Assembly: GCA_008360955.1 (NCBI GenBank)
Contig: LUCM01005951.1
Span: 90,648 to 154,647, forward strand
Direction of reading: 5' to 3'
DNA length: 64,000 nucleotides
DNA from: Fasciolopsis buskii
Taxonomy: Eukaryota > Platyhelminthes > Trematoda > Plagiorchiida > Fasciolidae
Part shown: positions 1 to 12,768 of the stretch, piece after piece
Numbering within the stretch: position 1 is the stretch's first letter
Layout of the letters: each line of letters opens with the position of its first letter
Notes under the pieces: model-generated
What the model saw: the letters and a program-made list of their open reading frames with translations, nothing else
Told to the model about the DNA's origin: nothing
The model's database searches: none
Made by a program: the position numbers and the translations under genes

Positions 1-156
1 CACACTGAACAAAATACTTTGCTAATTTTGATAATGCGTAATGTATTAATTAACTGTACCCATTGAATTTTGCTATTACTTATTTGTCTAAAGTCTGGTC
101 GCTATGGCTGAGTACGAATCAGATCCACAGCGACTGTCGATCTACTGAATGCCTAG

Positions 157-291
157 AACGGATTAAAGTTCAAACGCCTCGTGCGTTTCCGAACCGACTT
201 CGAAGCAGAACTGCTGTCTGCCTCCACTATTCCGCTAAGACCAAACGACGATAATGAGATACTGAACATAAATTTGCTTTGTAGTAGAGCA
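157..291 (+). CDS. Candidate internal exon of an unrecognised gene at the left edge
   Basis: Open frame of exactly 45 codons. It is closed upstream by an in-frame TAG that is itself the last three bases of a possible splice acceptor (ending 156) and is followed by a perfect GTAAGT donor at 292-297. The translation is hydrophilic (for example RTDFEAELLSASTIPLRPND) and matches no family I recognise. The exon is phase 0 at both ends and joins in frame to the exon at 382-501 across a 90-base intron. Earlier exons would lie in bases 1-150 or outside the window. A short ATG frame at 104 starts nearby in another frame and could be an alternative first exon, but it has no obvious donor. Confidence 0.38.
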
Positions 292-381
292 GTAAGTTAG
301 TAATCTTTCACTCATGAATCAGTTTGTATTTTCGCTGATCGACATACGGAGAATTCGGAAGCAAATGATTCTATTTCACAG

Positions 382-501
382 GAGCAACAAGCTGGTCGGA
401 GTAACTTGCACGAACACTTCTGTTTGTCGCAAAATCTGTGGCGGTGGTCCCATGGTTTTCTGTGGTGGTACAGTGATCAAAGACAAAACCAGCAGCTCTG
501 A
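382..501 (+). CDS. Candidate terminal exon paired with the exon at 157-291
   Basis: Begins after a strong acceptor (tract CTATTTCACAG ending at 381) and reads 39 codons to a TGA at 499-501. The product is rich in Q, W, H and S (start EQQAGRSNLHEHF; later a W-rich stretch and a QNQQL end). Acceptor and donor are both phase 0, so the two exons give a continuous 84-residue C-terminus. No known domain is visible. An open frame starting at 314 in another phase overlaps it, but this one explains the splice site. Upstream and downstream genes are not visible. Confidence 0.38.
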   Translation, partial: EQQAGRSNLHEHFCLSQNLWRWSHGFLWWYSDQRQNQQL

Positions 502-689
502 ACAAGATACAGCCATCAGCTTACCAGTAGCATAAACAGAGTGTAAACTTATGCATACGCAAGCAAGTATATGCTTCTGATTGCCTCGAGATTGTCAGGA
601 GTGTGTGTCTAAGGTTCCGATTTGGCTACTTTCGCTGGACGCCTTTAAAATCCTATCGAATGATGGTGCATCTCTGCTATGCATTTTTC

Positions 690-1310
690 TCGTGCCGTAG
701 GTGTTCTCACTATTGTGCGAGGGCGAAGGAGAATGGCCGGCACTCTTCTCCGGGTTGATTAGGCCCTGATAATAGCCTAAGAGAGATGATTAAATCCTGA
801 TCCCAAACCAACCACGGAAGGCTGCCTTAATACTGGCATCTATGGCACAGAACTGTTCTGAGTACCCACGATGTCTGTCCCTCTCAAAAGCTCCGTGAAA
901 TGAAAAACCAGCCGCTAGTGCCTATTGGGTTACGCAAACCCCATACTTTCTTACTGCCAGGTGGGCCGGATCACTTGGTCAAAGGATAGGGACAAGTTCC
1001 TCTAAGTCAACCCTCTACTTCGTTTTGGGCAGCCGGGTATTAGCTAGCCCACAAAGACATCAAGGAACGAGAAGAATAGCCAGTGGCTTGGAAGTGGCGG
1101 ATAATGAAACTGTCATATGTGCATTATATGTATGGGTAGTTGGTATTGACTCGTCATAAATCCTACTCGGATCAGAAACCAAGGTAGGTGAGGCGACTTC
1201 GCGGTGATTATGCCAATCGATGGGCGGTGCAAAAAGGCCGCTTGAGAAAGTCGATGAATACCGAGGGACAGAATCAGCCGGCAGAATAATGGATCAGTGG
1301 GTGTTTGTCA
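690..1310. repeat. GC-richer block, probable old interspersed repeat
   Basis: This block is clearly richer in G+C than its AT-rich surroundings, has CC/GG-rich words and no open frame over about 60 codons, and ends at ordinary AT-rich sequence. Its look is that of an untranslated leader of a retroelement. No second copy was found in this window, so the repeat call rests on composition alone. A short palindrome-like stretch sits near 770-790. Confidence 0.3.
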
Positions 1311-4300
1311 TCGAAGACTAATATAAGCTATTTGATTTTAAAAAGGAAGCGAATCTTTTGTCTACCTTATTTGGTTTTTCCACCAGAGCTAGTGAAAACT
1401 GGGGATTGTGGCCGGAAACAGAAAGGACTGAGGATTTGCGGCCGAAGCGGAGCGGACGTCTGTTCTCATTTTTGTGTTACGGAACACTATGCACAATGTC
1501 TTTTCATTCTCCACTGTCATCACTTCCTTCCTTTTCTATGGTTTCTACGACAAACGATCAGTACACGGATATGGACAAAATAGTGACGAAATTTGTTTCG
1601 ATTTGACTTAACTCTTGTGAAGTTCTCGTTATACTAGGTACCATGCGTGACGCTTATAATACTTATCTCTGCCCTTAACACCCGGGCTGCTCAATTTAGG
1701 TTATTAGTAATTCTCTCACTAAGTCCATCATACAGTACCTTTACTCTGGGCCGAATTCATCAAGCATAGAGATGAATAAAGTGGGTCTGGTTATTAAAAA
1801 ATTAATCTGTTCCTTTTGCATTCAATTTAGATTTAAGTTTTTAAATTCTAGATCACCGTAATATTCAGAAATATAAATAAGACTCTGAGATGAAGCTCTA
1901 GCAAGGCGGTATATCGTTATCCTGCCGAGATTTCGCTAAATCAACTTGAACTTAGTACCAGTATCATTTTCTTGCCTGGTTCGTCTGGAATCAACTTGTT
2001 ACGACGCTCATAAAGATGACTGCAATTGGTAAAACCTGGAACTGGTTTAGAAATATTCATCACATTTTCGGCACCCGGAAAACCTCGACTGAGGAGTCTA
2101 CTTTTACTTGACGATGCACAGTCATAAGAGAAGCGACAGCTTTTTGAAAGTGTATTTAATGTTTTCAGTCATTTAGTGTGAGAATGAAACAACTCTTGAT
2201 TACCTACAGTGTTCATCTATAAACGACAACTAGTAAAGTGAAAGAAGTCCATCCGTCGGCTGGGTCGGCCGTCTCCGAAAGTGCCGCAACATTTTCCAAC
2301 AACTTATTCCTTCAAATTCATACCGGATATACTCAACAATCAAGGTGCTGGTGTCATCCAGCTATACACACACGCCCATTATTTGCGATTAAGAGCTGTT
2401 AACTTGTCTCTGTTCATTCCTACCCTAGGAAACGTTCACAGTGTAGTTGGACAACAACAAACTGTTTTTCGATTGTTCTACAGATAAAGTCCTTTCGTAA
2501 CCACAGAATCTCACAGTTCAACCTAAATATTTTTTCGTTATAACTTTTGTTGTTATCGGAACAACAACGAGGGACTAGCATGCGCCTTGAGTTTGTATAA
2601 AGTTTCCACAGGCAAACAAAATATGGATTGTTGGGATTTTTGACAGTAACGTCGTGAAATGTTTGCGGTACGTGGCCTTCGATCCATGAGAAACGGTTGC
2701 AAAATTTTAAAAATGCGTTTTTATTGACAATCCATGGTGCCAGCCACATTTTCTCACAAGAACTTTGATCCAATTACTCTTTTGTGTCGACTAGAGGTTT
2801 CATTCCTTGTACTGATGTTACTGACAGTTGTTTTATATCTGACTATGTTGTTAATATTGTTTTTATTGTTCTATTAACCGTTTCACAGAATCATCCCCGT
2901 CTTATCTCTCCTAGCTGGAAAGTTCACAAGATGAAATTTATGTTTAATGAGTATCACAATTTGCAGCCCCGAATCTCGTAAATGCAAGTTTACCAACACA
3001 ATTAAGGTTCAGAAACGAGATTTTCTTTAGAGGTTGCGCTGCGACAAAATTCATTCACTCTCCAATATGAACTGAAGACGAACCTAATGTGGTTACCTGC
3101 TTTCGTATACCGTTCCTCTTAGTTTGTGCTATAGTGCAAATAAATGTCACGTTCTGAAGCAACCCGTCGTTGGTCTCATCATTTTCGAGCATTTATTGGA
3201 TGGTCCTTTCAACTGCTTTCGCGCATTCTTAATTTTCGATCATATCCAGCTTAATTCCAAGTCGTCTTTTACAATTTACACGGTCTTTAACGTCAGAGTT
3301 CACATTAAAAGACTAAATATGCACTATTTGGATACTAACAGTGTCTTCACCCTAATGTTTTTTTGACGCTCCAGTACCGTCCGAAGGTTTTGCTTCGCAG
3401 CAGCCTCTAAACTTTCCGATCCATCTACGGGAATGAACATGAGAGAGCTGACCAGTACCAGAAGCTCACAATAACGTAAAGCAAATTAGGGTAAGGCATA
3501 TTCTTCTTCCTAAATGAACCCAAAATTTATAAATCTACGATATTTTTCCTCTCAAACCAACTTGGTTTATCAATACAATATGAATTTTTCATATATCAGT
3601 CCAGTCCTTGCTGCTCAAAACCCAAATAACACAATAGATCTTTGAATTTATCAGGTCTGGTAATTAACAGTTTATATAATTGCCGTTTGAGTGGCTGTAT
3701 CATTGCACCCGTGATCTGTAATCAAATGTAGTCACCTGAAGTGCTTTTTAGACCGGGACTTCGAATGTGCTGAGCCGGTTGTGGCCAATTTTCTAGTGGA
3801 AGTCTATCAACACTTAGTTTAGCATCGGACTAAGAGGTAATTATATTTTGCGTTTAGTACCTCACAGAATTGTCTGCTGGCTGGAAATTTTTCATAAGCC
3901 AGATATTATCGTTATTATTTAGAATCCCCAGTACATGACGTTAAGTTTATTATATTTGTAGGTGCCGAACAGAGAATACACGTGGTAGTTTTTTGTCCTT
4001 TGGTACTGGGACGAATATTCCCGCGTGCAAGCTGTTCCGTAATTGTGAAATGTGAAACATGAGATCCAAATCCATGACGAGTGAGGAAGTAATCAATGAC
4101 CAGCCGGTTGGGGGATTTCATGTGGACAGTGTGTTTGCTAGTGGGATCAGACTGATCAGCATCAGTGTGTCGAGTCCAACTGAATTCTATACTCATCTGC
4201 AGCATGCACCGTGTAAAAGCCAAACAAAACTACCTGGTATCCTGTGTACAGTCTGATTTTTGGCTTATGTGTTTACGTTTGTGATGAGAAAATTAGTTTG

Positions 4301-6289
4301 AAAAACACCTCAATGCATTCGGTTCCTACATTAAAAGACAGTCGACTAGTATGCACTTGTAATTCCAGTACCATTTGCATTCAGTGGGTTGTACTGGCAA
4401 CAGCAGTACTCAGTGTATCAGCCGCATTCGACGTAAATTGGTATGCTGGACAATGTCATGAATTTCATGGTGTCATTTCATGTCTATTGATTAAAAAAGC
4501 GAGAACAGCAGGTCGTACTAGCAACTAATTACTTATTCAGGGTTATTTTGAGAGACTGTCTTTGATTTCATGTCAGAATAAGGGCAAAGATGCAGGTTGG
4601 AGGGGAATCTCCACCACATTCTAATTGGGAAATGAGACCACTCCAGCCACCTGCCTCTTTTGATGATTGTCCTTACATCAGGGAGAGTAAAATCTGTTTG
4701 TTTTAATGAATGAAATGATCAAGTGATTTCGCTTTTTCATTGTCGTTTGAATGCTTTTGTTTTCTGAGGACGACGGCAGTCACACTGCTAATGGTTCTAT
4801 CGCGTTTACACCATATTGCAGCAGTGTATGGAGGAATGTAACACGCGGACTACATTTTGTTGGAGGACACCGACGTGTCACTAGACATGTTAAATGGGAC
4901 CATCGATCGGTGAGGATGATGTGGTAAGTGTGTGTGTATGTGTTTATTATACACTTTGTCAGTAAAGATTTCCATCGCTGTCTGTCCAAATGGAATTTTT
5001 CAAAACTTATCTAGTTTAATAACGCATTTTTTCCGCTGGCCATAATGAAACCTCATTAACTGGCACAGTTGCCGACAAAATTTTGTCGTTAAAGCCCTGC
5101 TTAATAATTGGTACATCTGCACGATCAGAGAAATTCCGAAATAGGCAAACGAGCCGTAATTGTATGCAACACGGTGGGGCACCTAATGGACTAGTCGCAC
5201 AAAAGCTCGCCATTCCAAAATTTTAAAGATCAGGCAGGCAGTCATTTTGACGGAAAAATCAATGAGCACCAAGCCATTCGTGAACAACTGCAAGTAGTTT
5301 GGTTCTCCCCTCAATTCGATACACCATGTACCATAAACCAAACTGCCTGTAATGCCAAACCAGGCGAAATATTCCATTCAGCTTTGGTTGTTTTGACGGG
5401 TGCAATGACGAACCCGTGGCACAAATGTTAGTGGATTCTCAACATATTTAACGGGATCGTATAGGCTTGATGCACTATTTTAAATCATTCTTCGAAGACG
5501 CACTTCTCATGTTGCTTTTCTCGAATGTTCCCGTAGACATCTAAAGCATTCTATCATTCGGCAAACTTTCCTTGGAAAAATTGATCTACTAGGTTCTTTG
5601 CAGCCAATGAAGCATGAACAACTTTCTTTGCTTCTACGGTCAAATGAATAAATGCCAACTTGATAGATGTAACTAGCAATTCTTGAATTAGGCAGAGGGG
5701 ATCACGTGGTCAGGGTTTTGCAAAATTGTTCCCCATGTAAAAAGCACTCGAAAATTCACATTCATTACAAGTGTGTGCGCAAACTGTGAAATACTGAGCG
5801 TCAAGTACCATCGCCTTATTCCTCAGAGTTATATGCTAGTTGAAACGAGATCATGGTGCATCTAAGACTTTCAATCAATCAAACAACTTGGCTGATGATA
5901 TGTGAACAGACGATTGCACATGTAATTAGCGCCTCTTGTGTGTAATTGCAGAATACAATCACGAAAACGTTCTTAGTGGAAGTTTATCGATCGATTTAAT
6001 TAACTAATGGCCTCCTTTATTGCTCAAAACCCAGGAATCGTGAATGATGCTTAACAGGATAGTTTCGTAATCTGCTACACAGCCAGTTTAAATGACAACA
6101 ATGTAAAGAGCTTCTAATACAAAGTACGTACTGCTTAAGCAGAATAACTTGTGGGACCCATGAATAGAAAAACCAGACAAGACAGAAAATCTCATTTTAC
6201 TAATGCACTAAACCAGTTATTTCGGGAACATTTTTCGAGTAATTTCGTGCATATCTAAGAGAAAAAATTCTCTTAAATGAATAGACAAA
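1311..6289. other. No gene recognised
   Basis: AT-rich sequence with scattered short frames on both strands (for example 2420-2773 minus and 3915-4223 minus, overlapped by 4059-4256 plus). None has a recognisable domain or paired splice sites. A short GT-rich run lies at about 4927-4942. Confidence 0.4.
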
Positions 6290-6504
6290 AATGCCTCCGT
6301 GGAATATTTTGAAATCACTTTTCCAAAAGGCAAATTCTGCAGGGTTCCCATCAAGGTCTCCGTTCACCGCTACAATCAGTCGGAATCGTTTTTGTTCAAA
6401 AACCTCATTGATTCTCTACATGGACTGGGATCACACATTGCTGCACCTTAAAGATCTTATAGATCTAACAGAGGCACTCGTGCTGGCTGGCAGGCAGCTC
6501 TTAA

Positions 6505-7782
6505 ATGCACCCTTCCTATCAAAATGTCCATTCCGGCATTGTTGAGTACCAACATCCATTCTCTCTGTTTACAAAAATGTCGGATCTGACCCTCGCATTT
6601 CAGTCACTAGTCCATGTTCATACGTGTGTCATCTGCATACAAGAAACTTGGCTGAACTCGGATATTGCTGATTCACTCGTGTCGATAGCCAGCTTTACAC
6701 TCCATCAGCAGGAGAGAGTTTCGGACAAGAAGACTAGAGGTGCTGTAGCAACATACATAAACTCGTTCTGGTCTGGCAAGTCCGATGTTATTTGTACCTA
6801 CTCGCTAAACGGAATTGACTGTCTCGTAACAAAGTGTAATCCTAGTTTTTCTCGCCCTACCAGTACAGCCATAACGAATCTATATATTGCTCCTTTTAGC
6901 TCGCAACACAATATCAAATCTTTTTTCGACTCTTCTCTAGCATTTATTGTTCCTTTTACTGAGGATAGTCCGCATATTATTGTGGGTGATTTCAATCATG
7001 CAGCTACTCTACCACTGACTGTGTTTGATTTGACTGATCTCTGTGTTTCTCCCGCCAGACGCGACTCCATTTTAGATAGGGTTATTACCAACCACTCTGA
7101 TTTATTTTCCCTGAAACTCCCTGCTCCAATTTCAATTAGTAACCATTGTATGCATCTGTTAAGATCCAAGATATACTCTCGGTCAGCCTTTCATTCCTTC
7201 AGGCAAGCAAAGCAAATCCGAGTTGACCTCCGTAATTTTTCACACAACAGCTTTAGTGTTCTTCAGAAATCCCTTTCACTCGCATCTACCTGTTTCTCTT
7301 TTGAACCCCTGCTCGATGTCAATTGCAAACTTTTCACAGAGACGGCCAACGCAAACTATGATATATGCTGGCCTTCAGAAACATTATTCGTCTCAAATGG
7401 CCATATCTCCCCTGAGAAACTGAACTCTCAAAAAAGACACAAGGACTACTTCAACAAATCCCGTGATAACTCAAGCGTGCGGTATATTTCCAACCCAATA
7501 AAAGCTGACATCAAACGCATCGACACTGCATTTGCTGGCCAACCCTTAAATGGTGACAACGATCGATTCTTACGACAAGGCATTCGACTGTTGTATGGGA
7601 AGAAAAAGAAACTTGCGAAGTGTTCTGCAGACGTCGACAGCATCAATCTTGCTTTCATCCATTCTTCCACTTATACCCCAGTCATATTTGGATACCGTGA
7701 TGATATAATAGTTACAAGCTTTTCTACAGAAGGGGTGCTCGATCTTCTGCGCATCACTAAAATTACCACGGGTTGTTCCTGA
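6505..7782 (+). pseudogene. Endonuclease (EEP/AP-like) and linker region of the CR1-like element
   Basis: A 425-codon open frame, the longest in the window. In the intact family this domain nicks target DNA for target-primed reverse transcription. Visible signatures: CIQETW (residues 44-49, catalytic E), GDFN (161-164, catalytic D and N), DRVITN (about 193-198) and SNH (212-214), where the family has S-D-H. The D-to-N change removes a conserved metal or general-base residue, so the nuclease is probably inactive even though the frame is open. After about residue 405 the family reading continues in another frame (LPRVVPDSLPSAVLR), showing a frameshift near 7730-7750. The start of the family protein lies upstream in another frame, so the ATG here is not the true start. 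Confidence 0.8.
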
Positions 7783-8023
7783 CAGTCTGCCCTCAGCTGT
7801 TTTAAGGCATAGCGCTGTGGCTCTGACGGGTGCATTCACTTTTCCGAATAACTGCTCATTGAGATTGTCTTCTATCCCTGACTGTTGGAGACTCCTCACT
7901 ATTATTCCCATCCCAAAACCTAACAGTTCTACTGCTTTAGCAAAATTTTTTCGCCCCATCGCTTGAACATCTTCTGATCTTAAACTGACGGAGCGTGTTA
8001 TACTTAAACGCCTGCCTTCTTCT

Positions 8024-8335
8024 ATGTACCCTCCTGACGACCCTTTTGAGTTTGTTATAAATCAGACAGGTCCACTTTGGATGCTGTCTTCCCCCCCCAT
8101 TCATCACATTTGTGTGTTTTCAAACTATTCGTCGGCATTTGATCCAGTCCCATGTTCTCTTCTACTCCACAAACTGGAAACATTTGGTTGTCCCAAGCCT
8201 TTATTAGCATGGCAGTCTGATAACTTTACTAACCGAACCCAGTGCATACGAATGGACAGCAAAATTTCAAAACCGATTAACAATTCAGGGGTGTTTCAGG
8301 GTGATGTTCGTTCATCGTATCTCTTCTCTACTTAA
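8024..8335 (+). pseudogene. Reverse transcriptase fingers/palm fragment of the CR1-like element
   Basis: A 103-codon frame carrying the RT block with the first catalytic aspartate (YSSAFDPVP), a WLSD-like motif (WQSDNFTNRTQC) and the GVFQGDVRSSYLFS block corresponding to the family's GVPQGSVLSPYLF. It ends at a stop. The next block (KYAGVVAI, then LNLNTSKCFECRFS and the SVKYL box) follows in shifted frames to about 8640. Substitutions at the P and S of the PQG(S) motif and loss of the DD pair show decay. Confidence 0.8.
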
Positions 8336-8846
8336 ATCAGCGACTTATTTCCCAGTTCACCCTGTCATCTGTTTAAGTATGCTGGTGTTGTTGCCATCTT
8401 TCAAGCCATTTCGAACAGCGATGATTTTCAAACATTTCCCAACAACTTATCTTCCGTTTACGACTTCATTGCACGAACTGGCTTAAATCTCAACACATCT
8501 AAATGTTTCGAATGTCGGTTCTCTCTCTCGGTCAGCCTGCCATCCGAAACGTCTTCTATCAACTCAGCAACAGCTACCAGGGTTGATTCTGTGAAATATC
8601 TATGAGTTACTATTGATAAAATTCTGAAGTGAACTTCTCGCATTTCTACCTGTGCAAAGAATCTCCGACGATTGTCATTTCAAATCAGGAAGCTTCGACA
8701 CTACAAGGTGAAACGAAGCACCATCTTTCGATTTGCACAACAATATCTTTTTCCAACTCTTCTTTTCTCTTTCTGCTGTCATTTTGACCAGGTTTACTTA
8801 GAAAAGACTATCAAATTCTTCATCGGGGCTATCAATTATTAGCCGT

Positions 8847-9119
8847 GTGTCATTCATACTACTAACTGAGTTGTCCCTAAATCTATGTGATCAGTACTTA
8901 TCAGCATGTGAGAAGTTTGCTCACAAATTTCCTTCGGATCCCACACATCCTATGCACAACGATATTTCAAAGTGCCGCTCTCATATTTCAATACGATCCG
9001 TTTTTCGTTCCATATCCTCTAGAATCAATATCTATAGGAACTCTACTGTCTCATATTTGGCACTTATCTTGACAAACTGTGACCTTGTTTTAGTCGAATT
9101 TTTTTGCAACCTTTCATAA
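8847..9119 (+). pseudogene. C-terminal tail of the CR1-like element
   Basis: The 90-codon frame ends with the segment that closes CR1-type proteins: HPMHNDISKCRSHISIRS, then YRNSTVSYLALILTN. This is the post-RT tail found after the thumb in the family and fixes the 3' end of the coding region at about 9118. The AT-rich stretch after it is probably the 3' untranslated part; an A-rich run at 9489-9536 may be near the element's end. Confidence 0.7.
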
Positions 9120-9120
9120 T

Positions 9121-12100
9121 GTCCTCTGATCATTCCTCAATGATATTTGTTTCTCATTTTAACAAGGTGAAGAGTATAAATGTTTTCTGATTTTTTTACT
9201 CCCTTTTTTGCTGTAATGCGACATTGTTTTCTTCATGCAGCAATCTATATGATACAATGCAATCAATGGATTTTGTTGAAACGCCACTGTTTACCTTTCC
9301 TATTTTACGTCTCATTCCTTCCAAAGCATTTATTGTGCTTCGTCAAACATCCGTCATGTGAACCAACAGATTTTACTCACTCAGCAAAGTTACCCGCTGC
9401 TGGGAGACAGCCCTATTTGATAGATTCAAGTTTGGACTGTTTTGTTCTTTCGGAGCACGACACCCAGTCTTTCGACGAAATATCTTTAAGGAAAAAAAAT
9501 GATCCAATAAAAAGAATAAAAATTAACAGTTTAAAAAGGATTGCTTGTACTTAGTCCTCCTTTGATTACCATCCTAGTTAGATTTGCTTCACCAGGTTGT
9601 GGCTGACAGCCCGTGGGCTTTTAATCCTACGAAGCGTTGTTTGTGATGTTCACTATGGAGTCAACCAATGATTATGACCGATTAACTCGTATACCACAAT
9701 TGGCTCAAACTTCAAGGAAAATCAGTGGTACGTTTTATCTGCGTGAAACGCTTTAAATTTACCAGATTAGTCAAACGAATGTAAATAGTGATTAAAAGTA
9801 CTAATCGTTGAGTCGTCTTACTGCCGGTTTACTCCCCAACAAGAATTTTGAACAACACCAATTTGGAAGCATGTTTGCACTGATTGAAGGATAACATTCC
9901 TTGCACTGTTTGTACGGTGACTGAAATAATGGAATCACGGTAGTGACTTGCTTGACACATTCCCGTAATTCTGGTCGCTGTTTTTAGCCACTGATGAATT
10001 CTAACCTAACTACGTCTGAATATCTCACATTTCGAAGTTCTATCACGGCTTAGTTCTTCAACGAAAATCAGACAAAAAGGGATGATATGCAAATCAAATA
10101 ATCACTGCCAGACATGGTTTTCATCATTCATTCATCTCCCTGAAACTTGGCGATATGCAATAAATTTTGCAGTGAACAAGAAATTTAATTCATCCTGGTA
10201 AAAGGAAATAACGCCAACAAATTATCTCTCGGATGGTTTATCAATAACGAGAGGGACGAAAGCTTCCCGTTGATTTCTATATCATTGATAGTGTTGAAAT
10301 CAAACCCAACCGAAGAACTTTGGAGAACGGCTCTTCTTTCAGAATTCACTATAGTCAAATCACAAGAAACGGAATAAAGTCAACTTAAAAGTCGTCGTGT
10401 TACTCCCTATCTCATGTTGTGAAGTTGTTAGTAACTTTTTTCCCTTAATACGGGCACTCGGTCAATTGAAACCTGAAAGCAAGTTGGCCTGACGGTGCAC
10501 GAAGCTATCGCTTTTCCTGATTTTACTTGGTTTGTTCTGACAAATTATTCACCAAGCTAATACGCGTAAGGATTGAAGTCCAAAATCATTAGCAACGATC
10601 ATGCCGGTCGAGTGGTCCCTCAGTGTCCAACTGCTCTGTAATGCTAAATTTGAACTATATATTTTGAATGCCAGGAGCTTAAAATGGAGTCGCATTCTTA
10701 TCTTTGGTGGCTTTGGAAGCGAGAATCGGGAAACCCTGGCATCGATTCTCATTTTCCAGCAGTACATCATATTATGCTGTGAAATACCCAATGGAAAATA
10801 TCAGCAGAACTGAGTAATAAAACCTGATAGTTAGGCACTTAGTAAATGACGAAATTTCCACAGCATATCCGTTGAAAATACCAAAAAACAATCCGCACTT
10901 TGCTGATGAACTTGCAGTGCGTTGTACTAAAATCAAGTTACTTTGTGATTTCGTTCATGTCTGCTGTGAACGGCTTTTCCTATACACTATCTTATAGAAC
11001 GCTTATCTGCTTCTCGGTCCACACGGACTAATCGCGCGTGATAACCGCAAGTGCTCATTTGTTATTCATAAAAGCTAGACTTTCGCTTCAAAATACCACA
11101 TGAAATAATTGTATTGTTTGTAGAATTTCGCCTTGATTTTTCATCCAGATTTGCACACCTCTTTGCTCCTTCCTAATCAAACACACATTTGTTTATACTC
11201 ATAAACGCGGTTTCTATGGTAGCAAAAATAACAACAAGAACAGTCATTTCAAGCCGATTATAGACTGAGATTAGGTTTTGTTCTATTCTTCTCTGGGTTA
11301 GTCTTGGATGAACATAGTTCTCCTTTCTAAATATTGTAAACAATAGTCACTGTTGATTGTTCACCTCCAACCTCTAAATTTCTGCAGCAACGTAGCAAGG
11401 AATGCTAATCCAACTTGCCTGCTTTGGGTTTTAGCGCGCGTTGTATCTGTGAGCAATGCGCACCCTTTGAAAGTATCAGGCAAAATTTTTTTGAAGCCCC
11501 GTGTCAAATTCTGGGAAACTTGCTAGGCCCAAAGCAGTTTATGAATAAAAAGAATAGCAGATGTACCGCCGCATTTTCTGAATTCCGACTGTCCATTTTA
11601 ATCTGGGGAACACTGAGAAATGCTGTCATGAGAACTTTTTCCACTGAAAGTAATATTACAAGTCTTTTCCCCGGAAAATAGTATCAGATCAATGCCATAG
11701 AAGTTACTTCTCATTTTAAAGACATTATCAGGATACAATTAAAAAAGTCACTCTTTTCGCTAGACAGTTAGTGCACTTGCTGTATCTGTATGCTGATTCA
11801 ATTTTGGGAAACCCAAACAAAACTGATGGAATTATCAGTTTTTCTAGGCAAATTGTCGCGAGTTGTCTGCATCAAGTGCATTTCGCATTTTGCAAGCTGT
11901 GTTCAAATGTCATTTGCGGACTTCAACCAAATTGCATTTAATCGCGCGCTTATTTCCTGACACGGGAAATCCCGACTAAAATCACACACAAGCCGGAAGT
12001 GGTTCGAAGAAGCAAGTGTTTGTTCGAATTATCGGGTAAAATGTGAACACAAAAAGGCTAGTGAAAACTACTCAATAAATAGCTATTAACATTCCAGTAA

Positions 12101-12590
12101 TTTTGACGTGATTTTATTAAGGCAATATTAGACGATGATTTAAATCTGGGACAATTTGATTGTACCTCAGTGTCCTAAAAGCCGCGAGACGGTCTGACAT
12201 CTGGGTATATCTTTTTAGTTTACCTACTGTTAGAAACTAAGTGAAAATAAGTGAATGAATATGAGCTTGTCGGATCGCGTGATACGAGACTTCATATGAT
12301 CCCATATCACTCCAAGACTAAAGATCAAGTTTGCTTGTCACCCCCTCCCTTATATGCAGTGGCCACGGAACGTGCCTCCCATTGCACTCACAAATCAAGC
12401 GCGTCATAAAGAATTTAGAAAACAAGCAAGTTTGCTGGAAGACTCAGGTACTGCAAGGACTTGGTTGTCTAAATAGTCGCTTTTTTCCCTTAATATGATC
12501 CAGAAGAGTTTCGGGGTCGGCTGAATGTTGTGCCACTTACAATTGACCACTGGTGGCTAAATGTGGTCCGTCATGCCTTATGATTACTTA
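9121..12590. other. Flank of the CR1-like element, otherwise no gene recognised
   Basis: A 124-codon frame at 9180-9554 has no recognisable domain and probably lies in the 3' untranslated part of the element. The rest is AT-rich with short frames on both strands (such as 10549-10791 minus and 11415-11681 plus) lacking paired splice signals. Confidence 0.4.
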
Positions 12591-12596
12591 CGTGTT

Positions 12597-12768
12597 TCAC
12601 TTGATGCAGATGTTGTCAGGAGGTTGTTGGACTGGGTCGGTAATTGTTCCCTTATTCAGGCCAGGGCTTGCCGTGTTGCAGACTTTGAATTTGTATTTCT
12701 CATTAAGTTCAGTAGGTACAAGTAATTGTCCTTCCTTTGGTGACCAAGAATGGTCTGAACTATACACT
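12597..12768 (-). CDS. Candidate terminal exon, unknown product
   Basis: Minus-strand open frame ending in TGA after NICIK. It may begin after an AAATCAG acceptor and then reads about 57 hydrophilic residues (YSSDHSWSPKEGQLLVP, later PVQQPPDNICIK). Codon choice and composition look protein-like. A GTAAGT lies just past the stop in a different phase, so an alternative spliced reading is possible. No family recognised. Confidence 0.25.

Larger units (their letters stand above)
6290..9120 (+). mobile_element. CR1-like non-LTR retrotransposon, decayed, near full coding length
   Basis: One element covering an endonuclease, a reverse transcriptase and the conserved C-terminal tail in order, with several frame changes. 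The pre-endonuclease part is in another frame before 6505. The endonuclease lies in 6505-7782. RT pieces follow at about 7740-7960, 8000-8335 and 8340-8610, and the C-terminal segment at about 8640-9118. RT signatures seen include PIPKPN (about 7910), YSSAFDPVP (about 8127), a GVFQGD block (about 8290) and the YADD box degraded to YAGV (8376-8387). The catalytic aspartate pair is therefore lost and the element is dead. The family call follows CR1-type elements of trematodes. Confidence 0.85.
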
